From positions 1 through 35,516 of the forward strand of contig CAJFOL010000073.1 of assembly GCA_904397185.1 (NCBI GenBank): DNA of 35,516 nt, written 5' to 3'. The notes under the pieces are model-generated. The model was given only the letters and a program-made list of their open reading frames with translations. It did no database searches and had not been told where the DNA came from. Of the stretch, positions 17,401-29,400 are shown piece by piece. The position numbers and the translations under genes are program-made. Each line of letters starts with the position of its first letter. Within the stretch, counting starts at the first letter, position 1. This DNA is from an uncultured Clostridia bacterium (GTDB taxonomy: Bacteria > Bacillota > Clostridia > Christensenellales > UBA1242).

Positions 17401-20400
17401 TCTTTTCTCTACCATCGAAGTTGATAGGTATATATGTGTCTCCATTGTCGGTCGTAGTGGTTGTCTCAAAGATAAGGCTAGTCCAAGTAGAATACTGTGA
17501 CTGCGACAAATCAATATCATACCATAGAACGAAGTTTCTTACCTCTGTAGTTGTCGTGCCTTCATCGGTTGTAATTGTATAGTCAATATCGTCAGCCTTT
17601 GCAAGCAAGCCTGCATTAGGTATTATGAAATAGACATTGCTATAGTCACTTGGTCTTGTATTGTTTGCAAGTCTAGTATACTCTGTCTCGGTAATGTATT
17701 CATCATAGTTTGTACCTTGTGTTGTCGTACCTGCCGAGACGTATGATGACGTTTTTAAGAAGCCAAACTTAGACGTTGGATAACCATAGTTAAAGTCGTA
17801 GTCGCCTTTATCATAGTTGTTTCTAATACCAAGATTGCTCTCTGAGTTGTTGGTTAAGCCAGTGACATAGTCAGTGTTTTGCTTATAATCAGTGTCATCT
17901 TCCAAAACTGAAGCATTTATTGCATTATAGTCATAGTACGAATCTGTGATATTATCGTTTTCATCATCTACACCAAATATAGAAAGTTCCCCTGTCGGTT
18001 TCCCGCTTGTGGTGTAGTCATTTAAGTCAAGTTTTGTAATAGAATAACTGTTTGCAATCTCAAATGTATTTGTATTTAGGGTTGATGCGAATGCATACAG
18101 GTTTGCTGAAATGTAAGAAGTTATGCTCCCTGTTGTGTAACTATTGAATACAAATTTATTGTTGTCACTATTTGAAATTGAACCATTCAATTCATTTCTT
18201 AGCCCTACAAGTCCATAGACTTCAGCCATATCTCCTGAATCACTTGCACCTCTGTAGATTATATCCAAAGCGGTCGTAGCATATTCTATCTTTCCAGAAT
18301 ACAGGTTTGTCACAACACCTGCGACATCTATAACTTTGTTGCCACCAATATCCATTTTGCCTTTAACTTGCACCGCAAATATTTGGCTGTTGTCATACAT
18401 ACTGTTTGCAATTCCTGAATAGTTGTCATCAAGTGTTATTGTACTGCCTTCGCTATCCATTGAATTTGTTGATATATCAACATTGACTACAAGCCCTGAT
18501 ACATATGAGAATCCACTAAGCGAATTGATAAGTGAAGAATGAGTTTCGCTTGAATCGTTAACCGTATAGTTTATCTCACCAGCGCCACCAATTATAGCAA
18601 CGTCTTTAAGAGTTGTCTTGTCTGTGCCTACTTCTAATTCTGTGCCTACTTCTAATGTGAAAGGTTCTGTGAATGATAGGTCAGCACTATTTTGACTGAT
18701 TGTAGCATAGGTCATACCATTAAACTTATATGAATTAGGAATAATGGTAGTATCATTTGTAAGTTCATAAGGCTGTAACTTATGTCCAACATCTACATTA
18801 TCGACACTTAACAGAGTATTTATTTGTGCATATCTGCCAAGCATACTTAACTCGTTTGTTCCGTCTGTGCTAAGGCTTAAATTGTTTGTAGAGTTGTAGC
18901 CATAGCCATCTCCAATGTATGGTACTAAGTAACCTATATCACTTCCGTAGTTATCTATGCAAAGTGAAACGGAAGAACTGTAATAGTTGTTGCTAAGTGC
19001 ACTTTGAGGAGAAGGTGCCCTGCCGAACAATGCACCTATAGATGTATAAGTAGTATTTGTACTGTTAACTTCATCTCTTGCATTGTGGTTTGTAACCATT
19101 GAATAGTTGCCATTTGCGACAATTCTATATTGACTTGAAATATCAGCCAAAAGTCCACCAAAGACATATGAATCTAATTCTTCAAGATTGTCATCATAGC
19201 ATACGTAAACGTCACCATAGTTGAAACTGTTGGTAATTGTAGCCTGTATAGTCTGACTTATTCCCGCTGGACTGCCAAGTCGACCTACAAGACCACCTGC
19301 TATAACGTCTCCACCTTGACTGTTTGCCCCATAAACTTTAAGCATACCACCAAAAGATGTGTTTATAAGTGAGACTGTATCGCTAGCACTTGTGAAATTT
19401 GTTTCTCCTATGATACCACCAAAGGTTATATTGCTAATATTTGAGTAAACGGCACCATTGAAGGCAACGTATGAGGAGTTTTGAGCGCCAACATTTACTC
19501 TTGAAATAGAATTTCCACCAGCACTTGTGTCAGTCTTGTAAACACTTCCTATGATACCGCCGACTGCCGGGCTATCGTCAATTTCACCACTTCCAATAAC
19601 TACAAATTGAGCATATGATACTACTCCACTTGTAATATTTACGGTGTTATTTCGAAGTTCGGCAAGTGAGGTCGCTGTTGTCTCGCCAAGAACGGAGCCT
19701 ATTGCAGAGTCATCGCTTATACCTACAAATCTAAATGATTCTCCGTTTGCATTCAATCTAGTAAGGTCAGCCCCCATACTGAAATATGCATTTGTTGAGC
19801 CTACCACAACACCTGCTTTTACTATACCAACTGTATTTGCTGTACCAAGTGTAAGGGTGTTGCTTGCATAATCATTGCTGTCTAAGGTGTCTTTTGATAT
19901 CTCACTGACACCACTTGAAGCACTTGATAGTGCCACAATTTCATAGTTTAATTCGCTAAGGTTTGTAATAGTCATTGAACTTCCAAGCGAACCTGCATAG
20001 CCACCTGCATATAACGAGGTAATTGTCACATTATTTTCACTGCCACTATTTTGAACTACATATAATCCGCCGTCAAATCTTGCACTATTGAAGTTTATTG
20101 CATTGACATTTGTATTGTCTGCTCTACCAAAGATTATACCTGTGTGCAATGTGGTAAATGACGAAGTTGCACTGCTTGTATCGTTGAGATATACATCAAC
20201 ACTGCCTGTGAAATTTGATTGCAAAGTCAAGGTATCAAGTCCGTGATTATAGCCAATATATCCTGCAATATATGCATTTGTCGCTGAAGCATGGCTTACT
20301 GTCACCCTTTGATTCTCATCATTTGACGAATTTATTCTTTCAATACCTTGTAGTGACAAATTCATCCTAAGAGCATTTGCCTCTCTTTCAATCAAACCAA

Positions 20401-23400
20401 AGTAACCACCGACATACATATTAGTAAAGTTTGTGTTTCTAAATGAATCGTTTTGTCTTGCAGAGCCGTCAATATTTATGAGGTTGCTATGTATAGACAT
20501 ATTTAAACCATTGACCTGCATAGTCGAACTTGTGCTTGACTGATACATTCTTCCTGCAAGCATACCTACTGATAACGAGTCAACTGATATTGGGCTGTTA
20601 TCACCTGCACTACTGCTTGTAGTAAAGTATACATTGAGTAATGAATCCGAATCTGTGAAGTCTGAAGAAGGATAGGTCACTGTATCTATAGAAACATTGA
20701 TGATTGTTGAATTGATAATCTCAGGAGCCAAAATACCTACATTTATGTTGCTTCCAGTATTAAGTGCTACTGTAGTATTGATTGGAGCATCTATATAGAT
20801 TCTGAGATTTGTAATGGTCGCTTCATTGAGTGAACCCGTTGAGAAGAGTCCTGCATTACCATTGTTTGCTGTAATCTTTATTTCAGAACCGCTTTTTGGA
20901 ACATACTCAATAACCACGTCATCTAGATAGAAGCCAGCACCAACAGATTCAATGAAACTTTGGTCAGAGATAATTCTTATCGGTCTTTCTTCGCCAGTTG
21001 TTGCATCTACTGTTGTATAGGTGTTGGTATGCCCTACTAAAGAGCCTGAGAAGTTTGATATTGGTGTATAATTGTTATTGAAATAGGTCGCTAAATCAAT
21101 ATCCACATAATTTCCTGTTGTATCCTCTGCATCTGCACTTACAAGTCCACGAACGATGATTGTAATATCACTGTTTGGTGATTGCATGATATCAAAAGCA
21201 CGTTCGATACTTTCATCATAAGCATCAAGGTATATGACATTGCTTACTCTTTGATATTGAATTGATGGGAACAAGTCATCGGTTGGATGAGTCCAGTTTT
21301 CTGTGTTCCAAACACCTGAACTTAAGAATCCTTGTTGAGTGAAGGTATGTCCGATTGCCGAAGAGGTATAGTTGATTGGTGAATTGATTGCATAAACGTA
21401 GTTTGTTTCGTAGAGGGTATTGTCTTCTATACTGCTATCAACGTCACCGAACAAGTTGAGTGACATTATATTGCCATTGAATGTGTAACTTTCGTAAAAT
21501 GCTACCGTTGGGGATAGTATTGAGCCTTGTCCTGCATCTCCTTCATTTGAAAGCCTTATAAGGTTAAGGTATGGTGTATAGTTGCTGTCATTTAGATTTG
21601 TATATACCCACTTTCCGCTTTCTCCAAGGTCAAAGGATGAACCTAAAATCAAGTTTGTCTTGAAAGTCTCTGAAACATTGATTGAAGAGTTAAAGGTCAA
21701 GTAACTATTTGCATTATAATCATAATTTGAAATATAATTCAAAGCATTTACTGCCATAAGGGCAATTCGTCCACTCCCGTAGTTGGCACCAATAATACCA
21801 CCCGCTGTCATAACTCCGCTTTCGCCGTCTTGTCTTGCTCTGACATCGCCTGTTGCGAAGACTTCGTTGATAAAGTATTTAGTATAAATTTCTTGGTCAT
21901 CCCCTAGAAGTTCTGCCTCTGCTTGGTAGGTGTTGGCACTTGATAGGTTAATACCACCTATGATACCACCTGCGAAATTAGATGCCATGCTTACAACGTT
22001 GAGTTTTGAGTAGGATATTTCCATACGTCCGCTCTCTACATAACCTACAAGTCCACCAATATATTCTTGATTATATGAACTGTTATCAAGATAGAAAAGG
22101 TTTGTTGCACCTCTTTCAGTACTATTGTCTCCAGTGTAGAAACTAGACATATTGTTTTCAATCTCACTTTGAGTTGAATCATCATAGACTGCGAAAATTC
22201 TACTCAAACTGCCGAATGACTGTCCTATAGCACCACCAGCAAAGAACTTGGTCGCTATAATATGTGATTGTGTGTTGTCGCTGTCTGCCTCAATTGTTAT
22301 TCCAGCATCACGTACATTTGTTTGGTAGGCTGTTAAACCAAATATACCGCCTGCCACTTGTCCTTGTACGTAAACTCTACCGCTCACTCTTATGTTGTTT
22401 ATGGTAAAGTTTTCGGCTTGATTTATGTTGAAGCCATCAAGTAATGTCGTGAAGTGGTCAGCATAGCCTACAACACTACCTGCATACGAATATACACTTA
22501 AAGTGTTTACTAATGGAGATGAAACCACTGTAGAATTGTTAAGATTATTTCTTATTTCATTTCGTATAGTCCTGATACTTTCAGTTGTGAAGTAATCATT
22601 TGAATCATATCTATCGGCTATAACATTAGGATTTGTCACTGTTATATTTTTGATTACACTGTTGCCAAAAGATAGACCTACAAGTCCACCTACAAAGTTT
22701 AGACCATTTACCTGACTATCATCACTGAATGAAATGTCAATACCTACAAGGATTGAGTCCTTTGCATAACCTGCAAGTCCTCCCACCATGGTTATATCAC
22801 CAGCAATAACTTGGTCTATCTCTAAGTTAAGGTTGCTCACAAGTGGAGTTGAACCGTTCCTGCTCTCGAGTGATGCAAAGAGTCCGTAAGCGACACCCTC
22901 TCCCTCTGATGCTATTGAAAGATTTGAAATTGTAAAGCCATTTGCATACAATCTTCCTGAGAATGATTTGCTGACTGATGGAAGAGTTATTGAAGTGCTT
23001 AAATCAGAAAGGTTGACATCACCGACAAGTCTGTATGTACCCCAAATTGAATAACTATTGAAGTATTGTCCTTCATAAGAAGAAGTTGACAAGCCCATTG
23101 CATCTACAAAATCTTGGGCATTTGCAATTAAGATTGGGTTGTTTGAAGAGCCTAGCGAAGTGTTAATCTCTCTTGTTGAATCTGTGAACTGCAAGATTGC
23201 ATACGGAAGAACGTACTCGCCTTGGTCGTCTACACCTACCACCCCGCCTACTTCACTGCCTTCTGCGATGTATGATACATATCTATGAGAGTATGTCTTA
23301 ATATTTGGCTCTATGAGTTTTATACCCTCGCCTACAACATTGCTCCAAATGCCATCATATTCAGAATCAGCAATAGCAAAGCCATAGAAATATGTTGAAT

Positions 23401-26400
23401 TTTCTGGGTCTGGTATCAGAATAGCACCTGTGCTATAGAGTGCCTCATTTGAACTATCTGATGCCTCTTCATTTCCATAGTACTGATAGTTGAAATAGTA
23501 ACAATTTGTATATGTACCATTTGCAAGCAAGTCACCACTTTCATTTACACCTGAGAAGTTCATCTGTGTGGAACGAGAATTTGCAATTTGAGATGCTGAG
23601 TAACTTGTCTCAATTGTTCCCTCATTTCTATATACGAAACCTGATGCAAGGTAAACATTAAGTGAATTTGAAGAGTTTGATATCAATATATTTGAATAAC
23701 TATCCTTGATAAGACCATTGTTGCTGTTTATAAAGCCTGCAATTATTCCGTATGCTGACTTGAGTGATGTGCCAGTATAGGCAAATTTAGCCCAGTCGTT
23801 AGTGTTAGTCTCGTCTTGTTTGCCTTCGGCATAACTTGTAAGAATAGTTCCTGAGTTTGTCCCAGCAAATCCAGAAGTATCATATGCTGTCGCTCTTGAT
23901 TGATTTTCCATATCAAGAAGTTTAACAAATGATGCTGAGATTGAGCCTGAGTTTGTAAGAACAAAACCTGCCATGTCACCTTGACCTATCATATAGAATG
24001 TATCAAGGTCTATAGTCGAGGCAAATGTATAGCCCATTGCTATAACATCGCCATTCTCGGCAACTTCCGTCCTATCTTCGCCAAGAATGGTCACCTCGTC
24101 ACCGCCTACTCGTGAGTTGGTTATATTACCAGAGTTACTTATAACAAATCCAGCCATTTGAGTTGACCAAGATGAGCCAGCGGTAAGATAAACACTCTCC
24201 GTGGTCAATGCACCACGAATAAATTTGACATTAAATCCTGATGGATTGTTATGTTCGTTTGTCGCTGGTTCTAATAGGCTTTCGCTTTGCCCTACAGCAT
24301 TACCTGTTGTATAGAAGGATACAACTTCGCTGTTTGTGATTATACCTGCATTTGATATTGCAAGTCCGGCAATATTTATTTGAACATTATTATTTAAAGC
24401 ACTGAGGTTTATAGTAAGTTGTCCACCATTGTAAATATTTACCCTAACGTTCTTTAATGTTGTGCTTTCAAGTACGTTATTAAATAGTGCGATATTCAAT
24501 TCGCTTGACGTTGAGGTTAAATTGAAACTTCTAATATGAATAGTATAACCATTTCCGTCAAGACTGCTGATAAGGTTTGTATTGAATGGAGTATGCTCGT
24601 CAAGTACTATATCATTCATCAAAATATAGTCATTCTGTGTTACCGTGCCTGTGTAATTTGATGGATCAAGATTTTCAAAGTCGCTTGCACTGTTTATAGA
24701 TATTGGAAGGTCCTCATCAGAATAAACACCAACTGTAACCGTGAAGTCTGTGTTGTAGGTCATAGGAGTTCCTGTAGCACTGCCGCTTGTATAGACAAAG
24801 GTTTTCAGTCTAAATTGTACTGTTTCGCCCTGTCTTGCTCCTATTATTGAAGCCTCCTCTGTGCCATTCGTATTTTCTATAAACTCAAATCTTGCACCTG
24901 CAGTGTATCTATAATTGTCTAAAACTGGGATTTCTTCGTTTCCATTTACAATATAGAAAAGTCTTTCACTTAATTTATAAGGTCTGTTATTCTCTATATC
25001 ATAGTTGATTGCATATTGAATTAAAGTTGAACTCTCTCCACTTGCATCAGTGAAAGTCTTGCTTGAAACATGATATTGATTTACCAAGAATTCTTGACGT
25101 TTTTGGAGTAATTCGCTCACCTTTGCTACACTTTCTTCGTCATTATGGTCATAAGTATAACTTTCTGGAAGAACATTGTATTCAACTTCAAATGCACTGG
25201 TAACACCTGCCCATGCATCAAGGTTGCCATTGTCGGCACCTACGATTTGTATATTGTTTGTGTCTACCTTTATATCAACCAGTGTGATAGTTGCAAAATA
25301 ATCTCGTGATTCTTTTACACCATTGATAGTCCTTGACACTTTGACAAGAAGTGACAGACTGTTGTTGCTTGAATTTACCGAGGCATTGACACCTGCTGTG
25401 ATAGATGCTGTATATGTCTTAATTCCAGTGATAGGGTCGGTAGTAGGAGTTGACAGTGAAGAGATATAAACCTCTTGAATATTGTCACCGACAAGAGTTG
25501 CACTTTCCACAACTTGGTCTTGTCTTACCTGCACTTCTACATCGACAGTCGAACCTAGTGCGACATATGATTGTGTTTCACCATCCACAAGTACCACTGG
25601 TTCTGACAAATAATTTATGGTTAAATAATAGTTTACTGTGCTTAAAAGTGTGCCTTCGCTTGTAAAGAAGGATGCGGTAAATCTTATGGTGCTATCAGAG
25701 TTTACTTGTGAACTTATTGCTGTCCTAAAGTATAGTGTACCATCATTGTTTTGGTCGCTATTTGGAGTAAATCTTATGGTGTTTGCATACACACTTACAT
25801 CAGCACCGTCATAACCTACAAAATTGTTGTTATTATTGTATGGCATAACAAGTTCAAAACTTACAGCATTTGCAACTGAGGCATTGCTATATGAGAGTTC
25901 CATGTAATCATAGTGCGCAAATGATGGGTTTGCTGTGACTTGCAAGATTGTATTGCTTCCAGGAGTGACTACACTTGTTTGGTCGCCCTTTTGGTGTACC
26001 GTACGGTAAATACCATTGTCGTTTGTCCAGTAAGAGTTTTCAACTTTGTAACTCGTAACATCAATATTTGTAAACTTTTGACGGGTAAGATTGAGCAATA
26101 CCTGTCCATTGTTGTTTCCGCTTGACAAGTCAGAACTATCAATGTTTGAATTGCTCCTAAATGTTACCACAAAATCCATATCTCTAGCAATATTGCTTCT
26201 ATAGTCAACATATACCGAGAATGATATTTCAAAAAGGTAACCATAGGTTTCTGTTTCTTCATCGAATGCATCATCTTCGTTTAAAAGTGTCACTGTCGCT
26301 GATAGGATATAGTTATTCTCGTCTGCCATATAGTCTTGTGGCAATGTATAGTGATAAACCGTTTTATTGTTCGCCGAAAGTACTTCGTCCTTTGTGATAT

Positions 26401-29400
26401 GAAGTTCATCACCATTATAAGAAATAATAGGCTGAAGATTGTCTTTATCACTCTGTGCCGTGGTGTCGACCTCTACACGAAGTGCAGCATTTGTTGATGG
26501 AGTCAAAGGTATGCTTTCGCCTGTGTAATTGAAGGATATGACACCATCAACTGGAGTTATAGTAAACGACCTACTAAACACACTATTGATTGCCGATTGA
26601 TACTCGCCGTCTGTGATAATCGCATCGACTTCAATCGAAGTTGTCACAGAGTCTTTATTGGTGCCTACCATAAATATGTTGTTGATTGGAGTGATATCTA
26701 GGCTGTTACCCACACTTGGTGTCATAGTCAATGTCATATCGTTTGCAACAAGTGAGTACTGCGAAGCAGTATTGCCTAAAAGAATTGTTGAATTTTCAAA
26801 TGTTACAGTATATTGACGTGACTTTGTCCTTTGAAGATAGGTCACTGAATTTTCTTGTATCTCATACGAATTGTTGGCATTGTCGGTGTATGAAACTATC
26901 ATTTGAGAAAGAGCATACATTACTTTGACGTCTATTGTCTTTGTATTCAAAACATCATGTTTAGAAGAAATTGTCAAGGTCACATCACCAGTGCCTACAA
27001 CTACGATGGAAGAACCTATTGTCCTCACTATTGAGGTGTCTGATGAGGTGATTATTATATTATCAGTGACATTTTCTAAGTCAAGCAACTGAGAAAGCGA
27101 GATGGTGTTGAGTTCGTTAAGGTCATTTTGTGCCGAACTTGTCAGGTCAGCCGTTCCACGTTCGACACTGTAGTAAAATAGTATTCCGCTATTTTCATTT
27201 ACCGAAAGTGACTTATAATAGCCGTCCTCATCATAGTTTTGAATCGCCCCTCCAGACACGTCAGTAACCTTCTCTTCTTGATACAAATCTCTAAAGTGAG
27301 GATTTTCATTGTTTACATATGTATAATATCCACTTCCTGATGAGATGAGATTGCCACTGTTTTCATTGTAGTATGATGAAGTGTATTCATCAAGCAGATA
27401 GTAAGACCAGTAAAAGTCAGAGTTTGAGGTGATATTTGCATATGTTGAGCCCATATCATTTCCTGCATAATATGCAACATTATCAATAACACCAAATGAG
27501 TAGTATATTCGTGTTTGCCCTGACAGTTGACCTACAATAGTACCTTTGATAGTCGCATTAATAACTGATATATTATCTTCTATATAATTATCAATATTAT
27601 AATTATAAGCATAAGAATATAATATCGAAGAGCCTTCTGTTGCCTGTCCTACGATACCACCTACAACGGCTCCAGTGAAGGTGTTATAGGCAGTTTGGGT
27701 GTCATCAGCCCTATCTGTAAGATTGTAAAATTCAACTCTTCCGTAACTGATTTCGCCGTTGTTTTGCCCTGCAATACCACCTACTGTTGCATTCTGTGCA
27801 TTGATAGTAAGACCAAGGACTGAAGAACCACTAATTGTGCCATTGTTTACACCAACAAGTCCGCCCGTCATCTCTCTTCCGTCATAATTTAATACACTTG
27901 GATAGGTTTGATAAACATCAACGGTCACATTTTCTATTGTACCGTCATTAGTATTTGCGACAAAGCCTTGTCCTGTCACTGTGCCTTGGAATGTTATATT
28001 CCTTATAATTGCATCCTCGGTCAAGGTGTTTGCAAAGTTTGCACCATTGAAGTTTATAGTAACATTTTCATCATAACCTTGAAGTCCACCACTAAATGAG
28101 TCAATAGAGACTCTAGTTGAAGAGATATCAAGGCTGTTCATTACTGTATAATATAGGCTTGGAATAATGCCATTAAACGAATTTTCATCATATATTCTAT
28201 ATGCATAATCAAAACTGCTACCATCGGCAACGGTTATCTTTATTTTCAAGAGAATATCACTAAAGTAAACCATTTCCATTTCGCCATCAAGCGAAGTGTT
28301 TGAGGTAAAGAAGGCATTGCCGACAAGGAAGTCATACCAAGTTTGTCCGTCAGACCTTAAAAGTCCTAATGCTCTAGCACTGACTTGACTTTGCACTATT
28401 TGGTCATCTACAAAGTAACTAAATATGATATTACCATTATATATTGCATCCTCTGGAAGAAGATAGATATAACCTGTTGTACCTTGTGAGATTATATCGC
28501 TTAGTGATACCCCGATTGTTCCTGTCGTAACACTGTTTACGTTGACAAAGGTATCGTTGTCAATAACATCGCCATTGTCGTCAGTTATTAAATAGGTTAT
28601 ATTGCTATTTCTTGCAGATTGTGGTGCTGTGGTAAGGATTAAATAGTATGGCTCGTCATCTCCTACTTCAAAATATATTCCATCTTCATCACTATTTTCC
28701 CAGTTAATCGAAGAAACTCTTTCTGCATTTCTAATTGTAATGTTGATAGTCGTCCACATTACGTCCAAAACTTCCTGTCCATCTTCCCCGTCAATAAGGA
28801 GTTGATAGTGAACCTCGAGTTCGTCAAAGAAGGTAAAGTCTTCATAGTTTGATATGGTTGATATTGTAAAGCGAAGTTGAGAATCTGTGATTGTTATATT
28901 TTCTATTGTATACCTACCATAATCCCACACAACCGAGTTGCTGTTTGTATGACTTTCACCCATAATTGAATTGCCAGACGAGTCTTTTACGGTAGACACA
29001 AATCTAATATTGTCAATAGATTTATATGTAATACCCGTGTTGGTAAAGTTTATAGTGATAGTCTTCTTTGTAAGGTCATCATCTCTAGTCGCAACGGTGT
29101 TTGCTGAGTAAAGATTTACCTGTCCGTCACTTGAAGGTGTGATTCTCATGCCATCTGGAGCAACATAACTTTCAATAAGTATAATTTTTATAATAGTTAC
29201 ATCGCCGTCCACACCTTTCCCTGTAAAAGTTGCAACAGCATAAGTAAAGCCTACTCCGCTCGTAATGATAGAACTATTATCCGCCGAGAAATATGCCACT
29301 GCACTGTATTTCTGCTGATTTGCTCTCGCATTTTCGATAATTTGTAAGATACCATCTTGAGTGTTTACCAAATTTTTAAACACGTCAAGTGTCATGGTTT

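Noticed and set aside
17178..17582. Plus-strand open frame of 134 codons inside the giant gene
   Set aside because: Antisense shadow of Ser/Thr/Asn-rich coding sequence; no promoter or ribosome binding site.
23743..23979. Minus-strand frame overlapping the giant gene in another frame
   Set aside because: Gln/His/Leu-rich product typical of a shifted frame; the giant frame is intact here, so it is not evidence of a frameshift.
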